DNA from: Dioscorea cayenensis subsp. rotundata
Lineage: Eukaryota > Streptophyta > Magnoliopsida > Dioscoreales > Dioscoreaceae
Reading direction: 5' to 3'
DNA: 64,000 nucleotides
Assembly: GCF_009730915.1 (NCBI RefSeq)
Contig: NC_052480.1
Coordinates: 3,224,001 to 3,288,000 of the forward strand
The notes under the pieces were generated by a model, which saw only the letters and a program-made list of their open reading frames with translations, ran no database searches and was not told the origin of the DNA. Position numbers and translations under genes: made by a program. This document shows, piece by piece, positions 61,771 through 64,000 of this stretch. Each line of letters begins with the position of its first letter. Within the stretch, counting starts at the first letter, position 1.

Positions 61771-62332
61771 TAAATTGGAACAATTTCCTTGATAACTTTT
61801 TAAAAAATAATAATAATAAACTGTTAGGTCTGAAGACTTGGATTAACATTATGTGACAAACCAAGAAATGTCATGGTAAAAGAAGATGACGTGACAGTGA
61901 TGACTTGATAAAAAAAGTGGTGACAATGATGAGGATGTGGCTAACGCATGATAACATGGCACATGAAGATATGATGGCTAGAAGATCATAATGGGAGATT
62001 ATGTTTAGAGAAATTCATGTTAATAGTTCATATGAAGAATAACTATTTTTAGAAAGAGCATTAAGGTAAAATGATCTCTCTAAAGAGCAAGTTTATCTTA
62101 AGTATGATTTTATTTATCTTTGATAAGATCCAAAATGATTAATTATATCTTTGGTAAACTCCTTTTATGATAGATATATTTCTAAGAGAGAAGAATAATC
62201 TATTATAGGTAAAAATAAAAAAGCATCATGAAGATTGCATAGAGCTTAGTTTGGTATGAAATGAATCTATTTGAAGACACAAACTAAGAAAAGAAAAGGT
62301 AAGCCAACATGATTCTCAATACCATAATTAGC
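61771..62332. other. End of the array; A-upstream remnant
   Basis: The first 52 bases (to about 61822, AATAATAATAATAAAC) continue the A-type upstream sequence seen at 46257-46305. After that similarity ends, and no A gene follows. The rest is AT-rich with no gene seen. Confidence 0.6.
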
Positions 62333-63046
62333 GAGAGGCGGAACCAAGGGGGCGCTAGCAGGGGCTGAAGCCTCCCCTTGGCGTCGGAGAGAATATTTTT
62401 TAAACAATATAAGATTTGATGATTATCAGTTTTCCTATATTCAAATTAATATAAAATATAATATTTGGATACACAAAACCAAGTAATATAGGATTAGCTC
62501 AAACCACCCAAGTTCAAATCTCTCTTGGTGCATTTTTTTTCACATTTTATTTTTTAATTTAAAAATTACTAGAATTTCAAAATTTTAATTTAAAAAAATC
62601 TTAAATGCAAATTTTAATAATTTTAAAAAAAAATTAAATTGATCATGAGGCCTAACAAATATATTATTACATATATGCACATGTTATAATATACTATATA
62701 TGCTAGAGTGAAATAACAAATGCTTTTTATAAACAATAGTTTGGTTGTTTGTAGTGAGAGAGATCAATTTTATCATATTTTAAAAAATATACTAACTTGA
62801 GATGTATTTTTATTAGTTGAATTATTGAAAATCTCATATATTTGCTATTGGTAATAATAAAAATTTAAATTATACTCTATATATATTTTTAATATGTGTA
62901 TTCAATTTTTTTGTTATATTAGCACATTAATCTTCATTTAAAATAATTATTTTGTTGAATTATTATTTTTATTTTTTTGTTTTGTTTTGCTTTTACGCTT
63001 CAGCACCCCCCTACCCCCTACCATTGAGTCCTGGTTCCGTCCCTGT
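62333..63046. mobile_element. Possible TIR element with CGGAACCA ends
   Basis: GAGAGGCGGAACCAAGGGGG at the left and (complement) ACAGGGACGGAACCAGGA at the right enclose 0.7 kb of AT-rich DNA. Flanks ATTAGC and AATAGC hint at a worn target duplication. No coding region is present. Confidence 0.5.
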
Positions 63047-64000
63047 AAATAGCAATATAATTTGAAAGAAAGATCTAAAGTTATTTATGGGCGAAGCTAT
63101 TCAAGAACACAATCATATATGGTGAGATTTGATTGAAGATTGATTGAAGACTTTTACAACCACAGTGGTAGTGATAATCTTATTTTCATGACAATATTTA
63201 GTAGACACTCACAGAAATGTCAAAGCAAATGAAAATATTAGTGACAATAATATTTGTTAAAATTACTTTGGCACCAAATTTGATATACATCGTCACGATT
63301 GTAATTGTATTAGTGAAAAAAAATAAATCATCATAATTAACTTAAACTATAGTGTCAAGTAAATTTTTTTGTCACAAAAATCTCATATTTTGTGGCAAAA
63401 TGATAGATAGCCACAGAAAAATTGCCACTAAATGTCTTAATTCTTGTAGTGTCATTACGCATAAACCATAACGCTTTGGATGACCGCCTTCCCTTATGTC
63501 CATCTCATTACGAATTCTGGTGGATTTTGGGCTGGATGAAAGTGGCATTCACATTGTAAGATCAACACATAGACGTGAACCATTATAAGGGTTCTAGTAT
63601 CTCTCATTTGACATTGGCTGAAACTCTCTATGGTATACATTAAAAATTGTCTCAACCTTATCAACATTATCTACGTATGCCTTGCCAATGTAGATGAATG
63701 TATGCCCATACTACAAGGACATGGCGAAAGGAAAATGAAATGTTTGAAACTCACCACAATCACACCATCGTCTTCTCAAATCAATGTGGTAACTGCTAGC
63801 TATACCATTGCACTGCTACCATGAAAAGAATTTTCTTCAGGATCAAATTGACGAACAAAAATGTTGCATGTTGTTTGTTAATTTTTATGTATATAAAAAA
63901 TTTTAACCACAACAATTTTTATCTATTGAAATTTTGACGGAATATTATCCATAATTTTTATCTGTTAAAATTAGTGAAAGTAGAAATAAAAGAATAGAAG
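63047..64000. other. AT-rich DNA with a possible CACTA end
   Basis: At 63433-63452 the sequence TGTCTTAATTCTTGTAGTG is the complement of a CACTACAAGAA end, typical of CACTA transposons. Subterminal motifs such as TTTGTCACAAAA and TTTTGTGGCAAAA precede it. The other end was not found. The 63630-63824 frame has no recognisable domain. Confidence 0.4.

Overview
This is plant nuclear DNA. It is AT-rich, the genes have GT-AG introns, and there are many LINE, LTR, Mutator, hAT and Tourist-type elements. Codon use and repeat types suggest an angiosperm. A non-grass monocot is possible, but the sequence alone does not prove it.

The host genes form a tandem array, all on the + strand, of NADP(H)-dependent alkenal double-bond reductases (2-alkenal reductase/DBR; MDR superfamily, leukotriene-B4-dehydrogenase-like branch). 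Two lineages alternate. Lineage A (A1 4203-5455, A2 46561-47813) has 3 exons and would encode 353 aa. Lineage B (B1 9320-11907, B2 31147-34278, B3 52111-54683) has 5 exons and encodes 346 aa. A2, B1, B2 and B3 are open after splicing. A1 is broken by one extra T. Each B gene is followed by a decayed piece of an A-like 3' end, so the repeating unit was larger than one gene. Shared flanks show three units: unit 1 = A1-B1 plus downstream segment (about 4.0-20.6 kb); unit 2 = B2 plus downstream segment (29.5-46.3 kb, its A gene missing); unit 3 = A2-B3 plus downstream segment (46.5-61.8 kb). At the end of unit 3 the sequence enters an A-type upstream region again, but no further A gene follows.

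Transposons fill the spaces and date the duplications. Left to right: a LINE 3' half (1-2671); a solo LTR (12118-13077); an hAT-like element (13171-15842) with a second TIR element nested inside; a 2.8 kb gag-protease-only LTR element (16497-19301); a LINE 5' part (20593-29547) split by a 6.6 kb LTR element (21784-28392); a TRIM-like element in B2 intron 1; a Tourist-like element (35005-41528) holding a 5.7 kb Mutator element with transposase remains (35760-41422); a SINE (42098-42305); an hAT MITE (43535-44146); a LINE tail (49063-49655); a Pack-MULE carrying a cytochrome P450 fragment (56589-57957); and a minus-strand LINE (59349-61770). Several have clear target-site duplications and matching empty sites in a sister unit.

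Functionally, the reductases would reduce the C=C bond of reactive 2-alkenals, enones or phenylpropenals with NADPH in the cytosol. Lineages A and B differ at residues aligned with the substrate-pocket tyrosines of Arabidopsis At5g16970, so they may use different substrates. No prokaryotic system, CRISPR array or rRNA gene is visible.
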